From Niastella koreensis GR20-10 (GTDB taxonomy: Bacteria > Bacteroidota > Bacteroidia > Chitinophagales > Chitinophagaceae): a DNA stretch of 64,000 bases. Made by a program: the position numbers and the translations under genes. Numbering within the stretch: the stretch's first letter is position 1; each line of letters starts with the position of its first letter. The notes under the pieces are model-generated. The model saw nothing but the letters and a program-made list of their open reading frames with translations. It did not search any database and was not told where the DNA came from. The stretch covers positions 5,220,744 through 5,284,743 of the forward strand of contig NC_016609.1 of the NCBI RefSeq assembly GCF_000246855.1. Reading direction: 5' to 3'. This document shows, in pieces, positions 43,406 to 52,258 of this stretch.

Positions 43406-45013
43406 TTATTCAAGCTCGTGCCTGCCATCATTCGCCACCTTAGTACCATCTGCCACTTTGTAAATACGCAATGCCAGGTATTCTTTGGCCGGCAGTTTTA
43501 TCGATGCCTTGTTTTTTTCAATGAACCTGTACCGGTTATCGGGCATGGGCACTACTTCAAACTCTTTATCAACCGGTGTTATAGTCATGTTCCAGGTGTC
43601 GATAATATCTGCCTTGAATTTAGCGCCGTTGGTGAGATCTCTTTTCGGCAATACAAAATCCCATTTGGTTAATTTATCTTTTCCAAAATAAATAAGGTAA
43701 TACTCGCCTGCTTTACCCGCCATATTGGTTTCCCAGTATTGGTCAATCGGGCTTAATCCTTCCTTAGGCCCACTCTCCACGATCTTTCTTAAGAAGGCAA
43801 TACGGGCCGGGCTTGTACCAATCAGTTTACCGCCGTACGAGATCCACGGACTGGTTTTATATGTTTCGCCATGGGTGGCGTAACCGCCGCCGATGTAGGC
43901 ATTCCAAAAACGGAAAGTCATTTCTTCACCGGTTAATTGTCCCCAACGGCTTTCAATATCGCCTTCATAGTTGATCTCATCATTTAAAATTGGTTTTTTG
44001 TACAGATCACGCAACAAAGGTGTGCCCCACGGCGCCTTCACCACATTGTAATACTGCAGGCTTACATGAGTTACCCAGGGTTTTGCATAATCGTAGATCC
44101 TGTCAGCGTTGTGGATAGAACGCAGGTGATGATAAGGATCCTTCTCCTGCACCAGTTTAAACAGTTCGTCCCAGTCTTCATCAGTCATGCTTTTGATAAA
44201 ACTGTTTTCATTGCACATGCTCCACCAGATGTTGCGGTACGCCGCATAACGGGCTACCATGTAACGTGTAAAACGTTTGTTCACTTCCTGGCCCATCATA
44301 TCAAAACCCCATTTCCCTTTATCGTACGGACGGAATAGGATCATATCCGCTTCCACCCCGATGTTTCTTAACTGCTGCACACAGGAATCGATGTTTTTAA
44401 AATACGCGGGGTTGAACCGGGAAAAATCCCAGTTGTCTTTATTAGTGCCTTCAAACGGAAAAGTAGTGATCGTAAGCGGACCGGTAACATATCTGTCTTT
44501 ATAAGGCGGTACGGCTAAAAAGCGGGCTTTGTTAAAGGCGCTGGAAGCCATTGTTTCAATTGTCTGTTTCTTTGTGTCCACATCCTGGAATGGCCATTCG
44601 TAAATGGTAGTACCAAAAGGCCAGTAAGGCGTTCCATCTTCATACTGGAAATGATAAGTAGCTCTTACCCGTACCGGGCCGTGATTATTTTTTGAAGCAG
44701 GGGTACACTCAAAATTACCCTTGCTGTTATTCAGTTCTTTTTTATTACTGGTGGTAACATAACTCCAGGCGCCTTCTTTATCGGGCATGAAACGGATCTT
44801 GTAAATACCATTACCATCGTAATATCCCTCCTGGTCATACACTTTATCGCCATTGGTAAAATGGGCGATCAATTCGGTTCCCATAAAGGGATTGCCGGTT
44901 GACGGGCCTTTCAGGGTCAATTCAAATACATCCCATTTTTCAACTTTGTCCTGCGCTACTATTTTACCAACCAATACCAACAGGAACAGGGCGGCCATTC
45001 CGATTTTTTTCAT
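43406..45013 (-). CDS. DUF5060 domain glycosidase-like exported protein
   Basis: A 535-residue exported protein from the ATG at 45013 ('MKKIGMAALFLLVLVGKIVA', signal peptide). Residues about 24-110 match DUF5060 ('KWDVFELTLKGPSTGNPFMG', 'GIYKIRFMPDKEGAWSYVTT'). A TIM-barrel-like region follows ('HFQYEDGTPYWPFGTTIYEW', 'NIWWSMCNENSFIKSMTDED', 'KPILNDEINYEGDI'), with Glu residues in NEN and NDE positions that could be the acid/base and nucleophile, and a C-terminal beta domain. These proteins are thought to act on plant or host polysaccharides. The gene stands alone and its upstream region is filled by a composite repeat. Confidence 0.85.
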   Translation of the reverse strand: MKKIGMAALFLLVLVGKIVAQDKVEKWDVFELTLKGPSTGNPFMGTELIAHFTNGDKVYDQEGYYDGNGIYKIRFMPDKEGAWSYVTTSNKKELNNSKGNFECTPASKNNHGPVRVRATYHFQYEDGTPYWPFGTTIYEWPFQDVDTKKQTIETMASSAFNKARFLAVPPYKDRYVTGPLTITTFPFEGTNKDNWDFSRFNPAYFKNIDSCVQQLRNIGVEADMILFRPYDKGKWGFDMMGQEVNKRFTRYMVARYAAYRNIWWSMCNENSFIKSMTDEDWDELFKLVQEKDPYHHLRSIHNADRIYDYAKPWVTHVSLQYYNVVKAPWGTPLLRDLYKKPILNDEINYEGDIESRWGQLTGEEMTFRFWNAYIGGGYATHGETYKTSPWISYGGKLIGTSPARIAFLRKIVESGPKEGLSPIDQYWETNMAGKAGEYYLIYFGKDKLTKWDFVLPKRDLTNGAKFKADIIDTWNMTITPVDKEFEVVPMPDNRYRFIEKNKASIKLPAKEYLALRIYKVADGTKVANDGRHELE

Positions 45014-45113
45014 GCGTGGCACTATTTTTTAGGCCTGTAAGATAATGCAGTGGTGATAATAAACTTCATTTAGACACTTCATCTTATTCATTTTTAATCC
45101 GTATTTTAGGTTG
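45014..45113. other. Gap upstream of the DUF5060 gene
   Basis: About 100 bp between the glycosidase start and repeat copy B. It is AT-rich and should contain the glycosidase promoter, but I see no TAnnTTTG match. Confidence 0.3.
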
Positions 45114-45382
45114 GTTGACGAGTTGACACGTTAACAAGGGAAAGGAGCTTGGGGTGAATAAAGTGGAAAGTTGATAGGGTTGACAGGGTTGATAAAGGAA
45201 GAAAATACAAAATGTCGTACGCTGAATGTCGAATATCGAATGTTGAAGTAAAGAAAACGGGTAAAAGCCAAAAGGTACCAGGCAAAAGCTAAAACCGGAA
45301 GTGTATTTGCTTTCAGCTTTTAACTTTCGGCTTTCAGCCTGTATTTGCTTGCAGCTTGCAGCCTGAAGCTTGCAGCCGTTTT
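45114..45382. repeat. Composite intergenic repeat, copy B (inverted relative to copy A)
   Basis: Read on the minus strand this copy matches 30358-30625 nearly base for base through its core and differs by an extra 'TATTCGA' word. It carries three GTyrAC hexamers at 8-bp spacing (45114, 45122, 45130), GTTGAT/GTTGAC words at 9-bp spacing (about 45170-45195), the conserved core and GCTTTCAG/GCTTGCAG words. It also contains the 17-bp word shared with 22206-22222. It lies between divergent genes, unlike copy A. Confidence 0.88.
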
Positions 45383-45419
45383 GTTGCCGTTTACCAATAC
45401 ACAATTAATTGCTATTATT

Positions 45420-46256
45420 ATGATCGTTCTCACCTTTACGCTGATCCTGTTTGCAGGCGCCGCCATTGCCGGATTAATTGGCTCGTTAACCGGTTTGGGC
45501 GGTGGTGTGGTGTTAATACCGCTGTTAACCCTTGTATTTAAAGTAGATATTCATTATGCTATTGGTACTTCCCTCATTAGTGTAATTGCTACGTCTTCCG
45601 GCGCAGCCGCTGCGTATGTAAAGGAGGGCATTACCAATATCCGGTTAGGGATGTTCCTCGAACTGGCCACTACTATTGGCGCCATTATGGGCGCCGTGTT
45701 GGCAAAACATGTTTCCACTTCTCTTATTGCCATTATTTTTGGCATCATGCTGCTGGTTTCGGCGATAACTTCTTTTATTCACCAGGAGGATAAAATTGAT
45801 GGTGGATCTCCAGGCCGGTTATCAACCTGGCTACAATTGAATAATACCTATCCAACCGGAACCGGGCCGAAATCCTATATAGTTCACCATGTAGCGGGTG
45901 GGTTTGTAATGATGAATATAGCCGGTATTGTATCCGGGTTGTTGGGGATTGGCTCAGGTGCGTTAAAGGTTATTGCCATGGACCGGATCATGCGCATCCC
46001 TTTCAAGGTATCTACTACTACCAGCAATTTTATGATTGGCGTTACCGCAGCAGCCAGCGCCGGTATTTATTTAAAGGAAGGGTACATTGATCCGGGGCTT
46101 TCCATGCCCGTTGTGCTGGGCGTTTTACTGGGCGCATTCATTGGCTCTAAAATTTTATTCAGGGCACAAACCAAAGTGCTGAAAATTCTTTTTGCGATCA
46201 TCATCTCGGTGCTTGCAGTAGAAATGATCTATAACGGTATCACCCATAAATTATAA
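45420..46256 (+). CDS. TauE/SafE family sulfite or organosulfonate exporter
   Basis: A 278-residue membrane protein from the ATG at 45420 ('MIVLTFTLILFAGAAIAGLI'). In-frame codons upstream are repeat DNA and are excluded. About eight helices form two halves, each with the glycine-rich family motif: 'GLIGSLTGLGGGVVLIPLLT' at the start and 'SGLLGIGSGALKVIAM' in the middle. The family moves sulfite, sulfonates or other anions across the inner membrane. The DUF1634 gene starts 3 bp after its stop, a common pairing. Confidence 0.92.
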   Translation: MIVLTFTLILFAGAAIAGLIGSLTGLGGGVVLIPLLTLVFKVDIHYAIGTSLISVIATSSGAAAAYVKEGITNIRLGMFLELATTIGAIMGAVLAKHVSTSLIAIIFGIMLLVSAITSFIHQEDKIDGGSPGRLSTWLQLNNTYPTGTGPKSYIVHHVAGGFVMMNIAGIVSGLLGIGSGALKVIAMDRIMRIPFKVSTTTSNFMIGVTAAASAGIYLKEGYIDPGLSMPVVLGVLLGAFIGSKILFRAQTKVLKILFAIIISVLAVEMIYNGITHKL

Positions 46257-46258
46257 TC

Positions 46259-46636
46259 ATGCGCAAACAGCTTCATAAACCGGAAGATAAAGACCTGGAG
46301 ATAATCATGGGAAACCTGTTGCGATTTGGTGTATTGTTCGCTGCCATTATTGTGGTGGCCGGGGCCTTTGTTTATTTACAACAACACAGTTTCGATAAAA
46401 CGCAATACACCAGTTTTGCCGGTGAACCGGAACGGTTTACGGCCTATAAACGCATCTGGCAAACCGCGTTCCAGGGCCGGGGAAGATCAATTATTCAATT
46501 AGGACTGCTGTTCCTGATCGCCACGCCTATAGCAAGGATTGTTTTCTCCATAGTGGGCTTTGTACTGGAAAGGGATGTATTATATACGATCATTACGTGT
46601 ATCGTACTCACCGTTGTACTCTATGGGTTCCTGTAA
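46259..46636 (+). CDS. DUF1634 membrane protein, partner of TauE
   Basis: A 125-residue protein with three hydrophobic helices (about 21-40, 75-98, 105-125) and the family blocks 'IIMGNLLRFGVLFAAIIVVA' and 'LLFLIATPIARIVFSIVGFV'. DUF1634 genes frequently follow TauE/SafE genes, as here, with only 2 bases between stop and start. It probably assists the transporter, but no function has been shown to my knowledge. It ends 10 bp before the convergent MOSC fusion gene. Confidence 0.9.
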   Translation: MRKQLHKPEDKDLEIIMGNLLRFGVLFAAIIVVAGAFVYLQQHSFDKTQYTSFAGEPERFTAYKRIWQTAFQGRGRSIIQLGLLFLIATPIARIVFSIVGFVLERDVLYTIITCIVLTVVLYGFL

Positions 46637-46646
46637 CCTGTATAAG

Positions 46647-48389
46647 TTATAGATCCAGTTCAATATCAGTAACAGGAACAGAACAGCAGATCAGCAATCT
46701 GCCGGTACCAGGTGGATCTAACGGTGATGAGGTATATTCAATATTCCCGTCCAGCAGGGAACTTTCACAATGATGACATACGCCCACCCGACACGACCAC
46801 TGTACGGGTACGTCACAAGCTTCAGCCGCTTCCAGCAGATTATTAAAACGGGCATTCCAGTGAAATGAAATGTTGCTCTTTGTAAAACTAACGAATGGGC
46901 CGGCGCCCGTGTTATCAACAGGCAGATGTGGAGCAACGGCAGCCGGTGTAGCCAGGTTGGAATTGATAAAGATCTCAGACCTGATCTGGGCCGGAAGAAC
47001 ACCCAATGACGTGAGGGCTGCGGTAACCCCAGACATATAACCCATTGGGCCGCAAAGATAGTAATGGCAACCGGCGGGAAATTTCAGGTTATTCAAAACG
47101 GTTATATCCAGATGTCCGCTGATATCATATTGTTTTCCGATCTCCTCTTCTGCTGCCGGCCTGCTATATACTTTTATGCTGTGGAAGTTGGGTAAATGCG
47201 AACCGGCGTCTTCCACCTCATGCATAAACGGATAATTCGCGGCATTGCGTGCCGAGTGCACCCACCACACTTCGCGCATAGGTGAGCTGTTCCTGATAGC
47301 CTGTAACATGCCCAGCAAAGGGGTAATGCCAACACCCGCACTCAATAACACAACAGGAAGCTGATCTTCCGATAAAACAAAATCGCCCCTCGGCGCACTG
47401 ACATCAAGCGTATCACCTTCATGCAGCTGCGTATGCATATACTGACTCACCTTTCCTTCCTGCTCCCATTTAACAGCTATCCGGTATGTGCCGGCGCCTT
47501 GCGATCCGCACAGCGAAAACATCCGGGTCAATGGGGTTTTACCGGGTCCGGCAGGAAGTCTGACAGCAATATGTTGACCGGGTAAAAATGCGGCCAATGG
47601 TTTGCCGTCGGCGGGGCGTAATTCAAACGAGCGGATATCATCGGTTTCCTGGTGCAATGCCTGCACAACAAAAGAGCGGTATCCCGGCCATGCAACGGGG
47701 CGGCCATTAACTCCGGAAAGACCTGAATTTCCTGTTGTTATTCCCGCTTCGGCCGATTGTAAAAGATCCTGGAACGATTGACCCCAGCCTTTGCTCAATG
47801 CCGGGATCTTTAATGCCTTCTGCAATTGTTCTTTCGGATGTTCTTTTGAATACAACAAGGCATCTACCTCGGCAATGTTCATTTGTTCAGGACCATCAGC
47901 TATCTTTTGTATAAGATCACCCGCGCCGATCTCACCTTCCTGGATAACGCGGAAATAAAACCCGGGTCGTTTGTGCGACACCAGCAAAGCCGGCATTTCA
48001 GGCACCCCCAATGCTATTCCCACTCTATAACAGGTAACTCTTGGTTGTGTAACTTCAAACACAGCTGTACCGATTGCATACCGGTCGCCAATACATACAT
48101 CCTTGTCTGCTAATCCTTCAACAGTAAGGTTTTCGCCGAATTGCCCATAATACAGATCAATCCGCTTCAATTGTTCCCGCCAGTATTCGTATGACTCGGC
48201 CTGGTAAACAAATACGGCGCGGTGCTCGCCGCCGTGAGCACCCAGGTCTGTCTGGCAATCGCCATCAATATTAAGCCGTCTAACAACCACCCGGCCTGTA
48301 ACCGGTTTTTTAAAAATTGAAGTCCTGATAAGCTTCCCGCGGAACCCGACCTCACGTGACATGCCTACATTTACAGATAAGACTTTCAT
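46647..48389 (-). CDS. Fusion protein: MOSC domain, ferredoxin reductase and [2Fe-2S] ferredoxin
   Basis: A 580-residue cytoplasmic fusion. Residues about 1-210 are a MOSC/YiiM-like domain ('GDCQTDLGAHGGEHRAVFVY', 'PRVTCYRVGIALG'). About 230-465 is an FAD- and NAD-binding reductase ('RMFSLCGSQGAGTYRIAVKW', 'LSAGVGITPLLGMLQAIRNS', 'YLCGPMGYMSGV'). About 490-580 is a C-terminal plant-type ferredoxin with ligands in 'SCRVGVCHHCESSLLDG' and a late Cys in 'RLLICCSVPV'. Similar MOSC-reductase fusions are thought to reduce hydroxylamino or sulfur compounds with a molybdenum cofactor partner, which is not encoded nearby. A 12-bp copy of its start region recurs at 48409-48420. Confidence 0.9.
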   Translation of the reverse strand: MKVLSVNVGMSREVGFRGKLIRTSIFKKPVTGRVVVRRLNIDGDCQTDLGAHGGEHRAVFVYQAESYEYWREQLKRIDLYYGQFGENLTVEGLADKDVCIGDRYAIGTAVFEVTQPRVTCYRVGIALGVPEMPALLVSHKRPGFYFRVIQEGEIGAGDLIQKIADGPEQMNIAEVDALLYSKEHPKEQLQKALKIPALSKGWGQSFQDLLQSAEAGITTGNSGLSGVNGRPVAWPGYRSFVVQALHQETDDIRSFELRPADGKPLAAFLPGQHIAVRLPAGPGKTPLTRMFSLCGSQGAGTYRIAVKWEQEGKVSQYMHTQLHEGDTLDVSAPRGDFVLSEDQLPVVLLSAGVGITPLLGMLQAIRNSSPMREVWWVHSARNAANYPFMHEVEDAGSHLPNFHSIKVYSRPAAEEEIGKQYDISGHLDITVLNNLKFPAGCHYYLCGPMGYMSGVTAALTSLGVLPAQIRSEIFINSNLATPAAVAPHLPVDNTGAGPFVSFTKSNISFHWNARFNNLLEAAEACDVPVQWSCRVGVCHHCESSLLDGNIEYTSSPLDPPGTGRLLICCSVPVTDIELDL

Positions 48390-48403
48390 TATGCAAAGCT
48401 ATC

Positions 48404-48437
48404 ATTAAAAGACTTTCATTGGCTGCAGTCTTTTAAT
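48404..48437. terminator. 11-bp perfect inverted repeat after the HD gene
   Basis: ATTAAAAGACT (48404-48414) and AGTCTTTTAAT (48427-48437) are perfectly complementary with a 12-nt loop. It lies between the HD gene stop (48443) and the MOSC fusion start (48389), both minus strand. There is no T run, so it may be a processing or attenuation hairpin rather than a strong terminator. Confidence 0.5.
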
Positions 48438-48442
48438 AACAG

Positions 48443-49042
48443 CTATAATTCCTTTTTCAGCATCGACTGCAACCACCGGATGTTTTCCTCCTTGCCCTCC
48501 GCCAGCACATCCTGGCAATAAGTTGTTTTGTAAGTATGCCGTTGAAGCAGTTGAAGGCTTGCGGCCACCCAGTTGGCCGGTAATTTTATCTTGCGCAATT
48601 CCAGTTCTTCTTTTACAAACTCATTGGTTTTGCGAAACCAGGCAGTTCCAAAATGATAGGTATCCGCATCGCACATGATCTGCTCTATCAGCAACGCCGG
48701 TGAAGCGCCGGGTTTGGTTGCCAGGATACATCTTTTTATCATGTCAATTATTTGTTCATCCACATCCGCCAATTGCAAAAAGGTCTGCATTTTTAATACA
48801 CTCGCATCTTCATGATTTTCGAAATATCCAAATAAATGACCTACATCATGAAACCAGGAAGCAGCCTGTACAGTAAAGATGCCCAACTGATCGAAGTTAT
48901 AAAACCGGGCAATTTCGGTAGCCTTCAGTACTACCAATTGTGTATGTGCTAAATTATGATAAGGAAATCTGGGGCTTTCGGTTGCGTTATACATTGCAGT
49001 TACAAATTGTTCAACCTTCTCTATCCCGTTCAAATAGTTCAT
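48443..49042 (-). CDS. HD domain phosphohydrolase-like protein
   Basis: A 199-residue soluble protein. The metal-binding residues of an HD domain are visible: His in 'FPYHNLAHTQLVVLKATEIA', the His-Asp pair in 'AASWFHDVGHLFGYFENHED' and a late Asp in 'EQIMCDADTYHFG'. The family cleaves phosphate esters, often nucleotides; the substrate here is unknown. It is upstream of the MOSC fusion on the same strand, separated by a hairpin, and divergent from the VOC gene. Confidence 0.88.
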   Translation of the reverse strand: MNYLNGIEKVEQFVTAMYNATESPRFPYHNLAHTQLVVLKATEIARFYNFDQLGIFTVQAASWFHDVGHLFGYFENHEDASVLKMQTFLQLADVDEQIIDMIKRCILATKPGASPALLIEQIMCDADTYHFGTAWFRKTNEFVKEELELRKIKLPANWVAASLQLLQRHTYKTTYCQDVLAEGKEENIRWLQSMLKKEL

Positions 49043-49160
49043 AAATCTTTAATATGCCAGATAAGAAATATTAAATGTGCAGGGAAATTCTGAAGAAATT
49101 CTATGGATGTTTCAGGCAGTGGCATGCCTTTTTCAGCAATCCCATAAAAAACGGCATCAT

Positions 49161-49550
49161 ATGGGAACACTTACTTTTCAAAAAGTATTTAATACTTTTT
49201 CAGTTGATGATCTTGATAAAGCCTTCGACTTTTATACCGGCAAGCTTAACCTGGATGTTTCCAGGACGCCCATGAATACCTTAACTTTAAATATTCCCGG
49301 CAATCAGAATGGCATGATGATCTACGAAAAAGACAACCACGAGCCTGCCACCTATACAGTGCTTAACTTTGGCGTGAAAGATGTGGAAGCGGCCGTTGAC
49401 GAACTAACGGCGCGTGGTGTTGTTTTCGAACAATATGACAATGGTCCCTTAAAAACCGACAAAAAGGGCATCTCCCGGGGCGATGGACCGGTTATAGCCT
49501 GGTTCAAAGATCCGGCAGGTAACTTTCTTTCTGTTATTGAAAATAATTAA
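49161..49550 (+). CDS. VOC family protein (glyoxalase/dioxygenase fold)
   Basis: A 129-residue protein from the ATG at 49161 ('MGTLTFQKVFNTFSVDDLDK'); the upstream in-frame codons look non-coding. It has two beta-alpha-beta-beta-beta modules: 'DKAFDFYTGKLNLDVSRTPM' opens the first and 'NFGVKDVEAAVDELTARGVV' the second, with 'AWFKDPAGNFLSVIEN' closing it. The conserved terminal Glu suggests a metal site, but other ligands are not clear. The substrate is unknown. It sits 17 bp before the MFS exporter gene and is probably co-transcribed with it. Confidence 0.88.
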   Translation: MGTLTFQKVFNTFSVDDLDKAFDFYTGKLNLDVSRTPMNTLTLNIPGNQNGMMIYEKDNHEPATYTVLNFGVKDVEAAVDELTARGVVFEQYDNGPLKTDKKGISRGDGPVIAWFKDPAGNFLSVIENN

Positions 49551-49567
49551 GATACTTACCACCAGTA

Positions 49568-51106
49568 TTGAAAACAGTTGCCTTAAACAGCGCCGCTGGC
49601 CGATGGGTCATGATTGCCACTATTGTGGCTTCTGCCATGGGGTATATAGATATGACCGGGCTTAATGTGGTGCTGCCTGCGCTTCAAAAAGGGCTTAACG
49701 CCACAGGCCCCGACCTTTTCTGGATCCTGAACGGTTACCTGTTGATGATGGCTTCCCTGATCCTGATCGGCGGCGCACTGGGCGACAAACTGGGGCGCAA
49801 AAAGGTGTTCATGGTGGGGATCACTGTATTTATTGCCGGGTCTGCACTTTGCGGATTCGCCGGCAGTATAACAGCCCTTGTTCTTTTCAGAATTATCCAG
49901 GGCATCGGCGGGGCCATGATGATCCCTGGCAGTCTTTCGCTTATCTCTTCTTCTATCGACGAAAAACAACGCGGGAAAGCTATCGGCATCTGGTCTGCCT
50001 CTTCTACCATATTTACGATGGGCGGCCCCATGCTGGGCGGCGCACTGGCCGATGCAGGTCTTTGGCGGTATATCTTTTTCATCAACGTTCCCCTTGGTAT
50101 TGCCACACTTATCATCCTTCATTTTAAAGTAAATGAGAACCGCGAGGATGACCGTAAGGGCCTCGACTTATGGGGCGCCGGCACCCTGGCCAGCGGGTTA
50201 ACGTTATTGACGTTCGGTTTTCTTCGCATCCCGATTGCCGGTTTTCATCAGCTAACCGTTTATCTTTCTTTAGCGGGCGGAATCATTTTCCTGATCCTGT
50301 ATCTCGTTATTGAAAAAAGGAGCAGCCACCCCATGATGCCGCTAAGCTTATTTTCCAATCCTTTGTTCAGCGGCACTAACACCCTCACATTTTTTTTATA
50401 TGCCGGTCTTAGCGCGAGCACGCTTTTTCTTTCCCTGAACCTCGTGCAGGTGCAGGGTTACTCCCAGTTTCAATCAGGGCTTACCTTTTTACCTTTCACT
50501 ATTCTTATGGCTGCAGCATCGGGTTTTGTAGGCGGACTGTCTGACAAATACGGCTCGCGCTTTTTTTTGATTGCAGGTCCTTTGATCACCGGCATTGGGC
50601 AACTTCTGCTCTCATTGGTTACCAAAACCGATGGCGCCCATCAATACTTTGTTACTTTTTTTCCCGGCATCCTGTTGCTGGGTTTGGGTATGACGCTAAC
50701 AGTTACGCCACTTACCTCGACGGTGATGGGATCTGTTTCCAAACATTTTTCGGGGATTGCTTCCGGTGTAAACAATGCCATGACCAGCATTTCGAGAGTG
50801 GTGGCCAACGCCGTATTCGGCGCACTGGCCATTGTATTTTTCTCAGCAGCCCTGCAGCACGGTATGGATAATACTACGCTGAACCCCACCAAAAAGAATA
50901 TTGTTTTTGCACAGGCATCCAACCTCGGCAACGCCGCCGTTCCACCGGAACTGGCTGCGCAGCAAAGCACCATTAAACAACTTTACCAGGAAAGTTTCAT
51001 TACCGCCTATGCGAAAATTCAACGCATCAGCGCCGGTTTAAGTTTTTTTGCAGCCCTGATGACGATTGTTTTTATCAGGAAGAAGGTGCCTGCTACGCCA
51101 TCTTAA
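49568..51106 (+). CDS. MFS drug exporter, DHA2 family (14 membrane spans)
   Basis: A 512-residue transporter with about 14 helices. Visible motifs are 'ASAMGYIDMTGLNVVLPALQ' in the first span, motif A 'GGALGDKLGRKKVFMVGI' and motif C-like 'STIFTMGGPMLGGALADAGL'. It resembles the EmrB/QacA group that expels drugs with protons. The start is the TTG at 49568, since the next ATG (M17) would cut into the first helix. It follows the VOC gene by 17 bp. It ends directly against the convergent egtB stop (51107) with no space for a separate terminator. Confidence 0.9.
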   Translation: MKTVALNSAAGRWVMIATIVASAMGYIDMTGLNVVLPALQKGLNATGPDLFWILNGYLLMMASLILIGGALGDKLGRKKVFMVGITVFIAGSALCGFAGSITALVLFRIIQGIGGAMMIPGSLSLISSSIDEKQRGKAIGIWSASSTIFTMGGPMLGGALADAGLWRYIFFINVPLGIATLIILHFKVNENREDDRKGLDLWGAGTLASGLTLLTFGFLRIPIAGFHQLTVYLSLAGGIIFLILYLVIEKRSSHPMMPLSLFSNPLFSGTNTLTFFLYAGLSASTLFLSLNLVQVQGYSQFQSGLTFLPFTILMAAASGFVGGLSDKYGSRFFLIAGPLITGIGQLLLSLVTKTDGAHQYFVTFFPGILLLGLGMTLTVTPLTSTVMGSVSKHFSGIASGVNNAMTSISRVVANAVFGALAIVFFSAALQHGMDNTTLNPTKKNIVFAQASNLGNAAVPPELAAQQSTIKQLYQESFITAYAKIQRISAGLSFFAALMTIVFIRKKVPATPS

Positions 51107-52258
51107 TCAGTAGTGTTCAGCCAGGCGGATGCCCGTATATTGCCAGCGCAGGGGCGCATGAAAAAAATTGCGATAGGTTATGCGGCTATGTCCTTCCGGC
51201 GTAACTTCAGATGCGCCGCGCAACACCATTTGATTTACCATAAACTTGCCATTGTATTCGCCAACGGCCCCTGCTGCTCTTACAAAACCGGGATACGGCA
51301 GGTAAGCACTGTTCGTCCATTCCCAACGCTTTCCCCAGGGAAACTTCGGCGCAGCCGCTTCCCATTCAAATTCAGTAGGCAATCGCATCCCCTTCCAGGC
51401 AGCATAAGCTGCCGCTTCATAAAAACTGATGTGGCAAACAGGATCATGTGGCTGTAACAACTGTAGCCCCGATGGCTGATAACACCACCACTCCCCATCG
51501 ATTGCATGCCAGTACATAGGCGCCGACACTTTATTGTTCTTTACCCAATCCCAGCCCTCCGCATGCCAGAACTGGTGTTGTTTATAACCACCCTCTTGCA
51601 TAAACACCAGGTATTCGCGGTTGGTGACCGGCATGGTTGCAATGCGGTAAGCAGGCAGGTAAACCGTATGCCGACCCAATTCATTATCAAAACAAAAACC
51701 ATCGCCGGCATATCCTATTTCGTACAGTCCACTTTCCATGGTTACCCAGCTTTTTTCAGGATCATGAACCTGGCTCGTCTTTTCTACTTCAAATGCGGGC
51801 TGCAACGGATTATTACCCAAAATATATTTAATATCTGTAGCCAGCAGTTCCTGGTGTTGCTGTTCATGGTTAAGCCCAAGAACAATAAGCCCGGTGAGGT
51901 CTGCCGATAACTGTGCCTGTAACAAACTATGCATGGCGTTATCTACATACTTCCGGTAATTATAAATATCTTCTACGGAGGGCCTGCTCAGGTTACCCCG
52001 GTCTGTACGAACAACCCGAACCCCTACCGATTCATAATAGCTGTTGAATACAAAATTGTACATCGGGTCAAACTCGCGGTAGCCTTTAACCGTTTGCAAG
52101 ATGAATGTTTCAAAAAACCAGGTGGTATGCCCCAAATGCCATTTGGGCGGACTAACATCCACCACGGGCTGCACCACATAATCTTCTGTTTTAAGGTTTC
52201 TGCAAAGGTGTTCCGAATGTTTCCTCACTGCCTGGTATTGGTGTAATAATGTATTCAT
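51107..52258 (-). CDS. egtB: Ergothioneine synthase EgtB-like sulfoxide synthase
   Basis: A 383-residue non-heme iron enzyme. Residues 1-150 are the DinB-like iron-binding domain: 'PPKWHLGHTTWFFETFI' supplies a His at 41 or 44, and 'LNHEQQHQELLA' supplies His131 and His135 of the HX3HXE signature. About 170-383 is the formylglycine-generating-enzyme-like domain ('EIGYAGDGFCFDNELGRHTV', 'RLPTEFEWEAAA', 'GHSRITYRNFFHAPLRW'). EgtB joins cysteine or gamma-glutamylcysteine to trimethylhistidine with oxygen. No EgtA or EgtC is nearby, which would fit an enzyme using cysteine directly. Its start overlaps the upstream transporter gene by 4 bp, and egtD is four genes upstream in the same operon. Confidence 0.88.
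   Translation of the reverse strand: MNTLLHQYQAVRKHSEHLCRNLKTEDYVVQPVVDVSPPKWHLGHTTWFFETFILQTVKGYREFDPMYNFVFNSYYESVGVRVVRTDRGNLSRPSVEDIYNYRKYVDNAMHSLLQAQLSADLTGLIVLGLNHEQQHQELLATDIKYILGNNPLQPAFEVEKTSQVHDPEKSWVTMESGLYEIGYAGDGFCFDNELGRHTVYLPAYRIATMPVTNREYLVFMQEGGYKQHQFWHAEGWDWVKNNKVSAPMYWHAIDGEWWCYQPSGLQLLQPHDPVCHISFYEAAAYAAWKGMRLPTEFEWEAAAPKFPWGKRWEWTNSAYLPYPGFVRAAGAVGEYNGKFMVNQMVLRGASEVTPEGHSRITYRNFFHAPLRWQYTGIRLAEHY

Noticed and set aside
30358-45382. Composite transposon bounded by the inverted repeat copies
   Set aside because: No transposase or integrase in or near the segment, and the interior is ordinary housekeeping and nutrient-uptake genes; the repeats look like dispersed intergenic elements.
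45345-45419. N-terminal extension of the TauE gene
   Set aside because: It is encoded by the composite repeat and precedes the first membrane helix; the ATG at 45420 is used.
49583-50122. Minus-strand frame of 179 codons opposite the MFS exporter
   Set aside because: Charged, low-complexity translation antisense to membrane helices; a shadow of the exporter gene.
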